Shown one piece after another: positions 56,899-60,000 of a stretch of DNA of 60,000 bases. Location: the NCBI GenBank assembly GCA_030704615.1, contig CM060732.1:59751053-59811052 (forward strand). Direction: 5' to 3'. Numbering within the stretch: the first letter of the stretch is position 1; each line of letters opens with the position of its first letter. A program made the position numbers and the translations under genes. This stretch comes from Takakia lepidozioides. Lineage: Eukaryota > Streptophyta > Takakiopsida > Takakiales > Takakiaceae. Under the pieces are notes generated by a model that saw only the letters and a program-made list of their open reading frames with translations, searched no databases and was not told the origin of the DNA.

Positions 56899-59800
56899 CC
56901 TCAAACCTGCAGGTACCACTGCCAAGTTTGGGTCAACTCTGCCATCGACATTGGGAAGGTGACATGGCGCACAATTACGCACATGGTCCTTCCAAGTCAT
57001 GCTATCCCGACCCTCCAAGATCAGGACCCCTGAGGGCAACACCTCTCAAACCCTCAGAATAACACGCCCTGCAGTAATATCCAGAGTCGTAGGAGCAGTC
57101 TGCTGCAAATAAACATAGTCACCAGGGCTAAACCTCCGAACCCCAGGACGATATCCTCCACCACGTATAGTGGCATACCTTAACGTATCACGGTGCTGTG
57201 CATTGGCAAGGTTCTCAAAAGCCATGGGCATGACATTCTTGAACAACTCTGCACGTTGATCACATGCACGTACCCACACGTCCGGATCATCAAGGTTAAG
57301 GACTTGAACAGTGTCCCTACGAATGGTTGTAGACAAATCCGACTCTCGGCCAAAGAGAAGGAAATATGGTGAGAAGGAGGCAAGTGATACTTGTTTGCTG
57401 AACCTCTAGCCCATGGCTAACCAAAGAACCTGAAGATCCCAATCTCCTAGGTGTCCCTTCTGCAAGCCATACTTGCGCAAACCCCTCTTCACCGTCTGAA
57501 CAACTCTCTCTGCCAAGCCATCGGCCTCAGGATGATCCCGAGAAGTGGTGCGGTGGTCTATCAAGGCTTTATCACACAAAGCCTGAAACTCCCCCAAGAA
57601 CTCTCTCCCTTGGTCCGTGAGTACCTCAGCTGGAGCACCAAATCGGCTAAGCACACGATCCAAGAATGCATACGCAGCCCCCTCACTAGCCTTGTCAAGC
57701 AATGGAACCAACTCAATCCACTTGGAGAAGTGCTCCACCATCACCAACACATATCTGTGGTGGCGCATAGTCAGTGGCAACGGTCCTGCGAAGTCAAGAC
57801 TCCACCTGTAGCCCAATCCCATGATTGGTAAAAGATGCAACTGTGGTGTAGGGGCGTTGAATGAAGCACGCACCCTGTCACACACCATACACCTAGCCAC
57901 GAACTGTTGCACCTCTGTATGCATACCACGCCACCAATACTGCCCCTGCAGTAAACTGTGAGTGCGTCGCACTCCAAAATGCCCCAACTCCTCATGGGCA
58001 TGCCGCACTAACCGTGCACACTGTGTGGGGTGAGGCACAATCCTCACCCGACCATCCTCCCATACTCGAAGTAGGTGTATCCCCTCCCACTTAAACCTCT
58101 TGGCTCGTTGCAGGATCCGATCCCTCTCCCTGGTAGTCACAGTGGCTGCCGTGTCTCCCGTGCGGAGGTAGTCCAACACAGCCGAATCCTCATGTATATC
58201 TCTGGTACCACCTGGCTCATCACTAGCCTCAGGGTCCTCAGACACTCCGTCTACAGTCATCCCTGTTGTAGGTCCAACCTGACCTCCCGATGCCAAGATA
58301 CACAAAAATGCAGATGCGTGCCATCCCGACACCATCTCCTTGTCCGTCTCACCATGCCACCGAGCTCCAGTGTCATCCTGCTGGCTCGTGCATGGATTGC
58401 GACTCAATCCATCCGCATCCCGATTGACCAAACCCGGTCGATGCACAACCTGAAAGTCAAATTCCTTGAGTATGAGTGCCCATCGTGCAAGCTTCCCCGT
58501 AAGCTTGTCTGACTCCATCAACCACTTGAGTGGCTGGTGATCCGTGACAAGGGTGAAAAGATTGCCGTATAGATAGCACCTGAAGTGTGCCACGGCCCAC
58601 ACTGCAGCTAAGCACTCTCCCTCATATGAGCTGTATTTAGCCTCTGCAGCGTTGTTCGAGCGGCTAGCATAAGCCACTACGAACTCTCTTCCCTCATCAT
58701 CCACCTGTGTGAGCACCGCTCCAAGCCCCAGCATGCTCTAATCCGTATGCAGCTGAAAAGGACGCCCCCTGATAGGTCGTCTCAGGATAGGCGCCGAGGT
58801 CAACCTCGCCTTGAGCTCTTGAAAAGCTCTTTCCTGCTCATCTTCCCACTGTCACTCCTGGTCCACCTTGGTCAGCTTGGTTATAGCCTTTGCAATGGTA
58901 CTAAATCCCTTGACAAACCGTCTATAATAGTTTGCCAACCCCATGAAAGCTCAAACTCGGCTCACATCCGTGGGGCGTGGAATTTGTGCAATGGCCTCTA
59001 CCTTAGTCTGTTGTACCCCCAATCCTCCAGGGTATATCATGTGACCCAGATACTCAATCTGGTTGTGGAAAAACTTGCACTTCCCCGGATGCAACTTCAA
59101 TCCGTGCGCTCTCAAGCGCTCCAATACCACCTGAAGGTGTATCTCATGCTCCTCCACCGTAACACTAAAGATGATGATGTCATCTATGTAGCACCGAGCA
59201 AAGTCTACCCCTGCTAGAATCCTATCCATGACTATCTGAAACTCTGCAGGAGCATTCTTAAGCCCAAATGGTAAGAACCGCCACTGATATAGGCAATCAT
59301 TGCCGTGATCATTGATCCCCCAAAATGTCGTCTTCTGCTTGTCCGCCTCCTTGATTGGCAACTGGTGATATCCGGATCATAAATCCAAAGTGCTAAAGAC
59401 CTTAGCATGCCCGATGGCATCAAAGATCTCCTCTGGTGTTGGCATGGCATACTTATCAGACTTGGTCTGACGATTTATAGGCCGGTAATCACCGCACATA
59501 CGTCTCTCCGTCCAATTGCCATAGACATCCTTCTTGGCTGGCATCACTGTGGCTGAAGCATACTCTCCACCAGAGAGCTCCACCAAACCTGCGTCCCAGA
59601 GATCTTGAGTCCTCATCTGAATCAAAAACCTCTCCATGTCACTGTATCTATAGGGTCTCCGAAAGATTGGCGTGTCAGTGGCCAACTCAATACGGATCTC
59701 TTGACCCTTCAGTGCTCCCAAGTCCTTCAAACTGAAGGCAAAGCAATTCCTGTAAGCCCTCAGGAACCGCCATATACGTCGTCTCTCTCCTCCGGTGACA

Positions 59801-60000
59801 ATGGGTCCAATGTCAGGCTCCCAATTGTCCTCCGTAACTGCAACCTTAAGTCCAGTGGGCTTAGAGGTAGAGGACGCGTCCAGTGGTTGCTATGTTGCAA
59901 CCTCTTGAGCAGTACTCCCTACCTGCTCAGTCAGTGACAAGGCCTCATCCTGCCCCATCATCTCATCCTTAAGGACTTCCTCCACCCGAGAAAAATCCCC
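56899..60000 (-). pseudogene. Ty3/gypsy element E polyprotein (RT, RNase H, integrase), incomplete at window edge
   Basis: Almost one uninterrupted minus-strand frame from the window edge. RT: ELATDTPIFRRPYRYSD, FSTLDL, QWRFLPFGLKNAPAEF and the active site CYIDDIIIF. RNase H: ALGAVL-type LGLGAVLTQVDDEG, TDHQPLKWLM, NRDADGLSRNP. Integrase: zinc motif HAHEELGHFG ... CMVCDR, and catalytic residues in WSLDFAGPL, VLTDQGREFLG and ADGLAERVVQTVKRG. A post-integrase segment (RRFSPGDYVYLQQ, GVLILEGRDSMTWKDHVRNC) leads into the PHD finger. In-frame stops: TGA at 57046, 58852, 58951 and 59377; TAG at 57406, 58738 and 59890. Apart from these and the PHD frameshift the frame is intact, so decay is recent. 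Gag, protease and the 5' LTR lie beyond the window. Confidence 0.9.

Overview
This is nuclear DNA of a land plant. The evidence is spliceosomal introns, an organellar-type pentatricopeptide (PPR) protein with a DYW editing domain, an organellar GatB gene with eight exons, and dense Ty1/copia and Ty3/gypsy remnants. The repetitive 101-residue PPR triplets, the large TE load and a DUF7869-type mobile gene suggest a seed-free plant (fern, lycophyte or bryophyte). That placement is an inference.

Left part (1-30.6 kb) is gene space. After a short tandem repeat and the 3' end of a gypsy element come a complete DYW-class PPR gene (3583-5817, minus), the GatB subunit of the organellar Glu-tRNA amidotransferase (9012-12964, minus, all eight exons resolved, 566 aa), a decayed paralogue of the PPR gene (14537-16997, plus), and a very long U2AF65-like splicing factor (about 19284-30586, plus, at least 11 exons, about 1,850 aa). 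The two PPR loci form an inverted segmental duplication around GatB. Their 5' flanks share three colinear conserved blocks as well as the PPR exon.

Right part (32.6-60 kb) is a TE graveyard. It holds two copies of one copia family in opposite orientation, with a 662-bp TIR element carrying a 9-bp target duplication inserted in one and a gypsy gag fragment in the other. A GMC-oxidoreductase pseudogene lies between them. Next come a chromodomain gypsy 3' end with its LTR and a third copia. A 5-kb repeat-rich segment follows, bounded by inverted clusters of TATGACTA motifs, then a 210-bp satellite rich in TTTAGGG. Last are a spliced DUF7869-type gene and a gypsy polyprotein whose C-terminus ends in a PHD finger rather than a chromodomain.

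The most interesting items are the PHD-tailed gypsy element, the DUF7869 gene as a possible uncharacterised transposon, the inverted PPR duplication with its conserved upstream exon-like block, and the Arg/Asp repeat tract in the U2AF-like protein. Intron and exon limits come from GT/AG sites, reading-frame continuity and recalled family motifs. No database search was possible.
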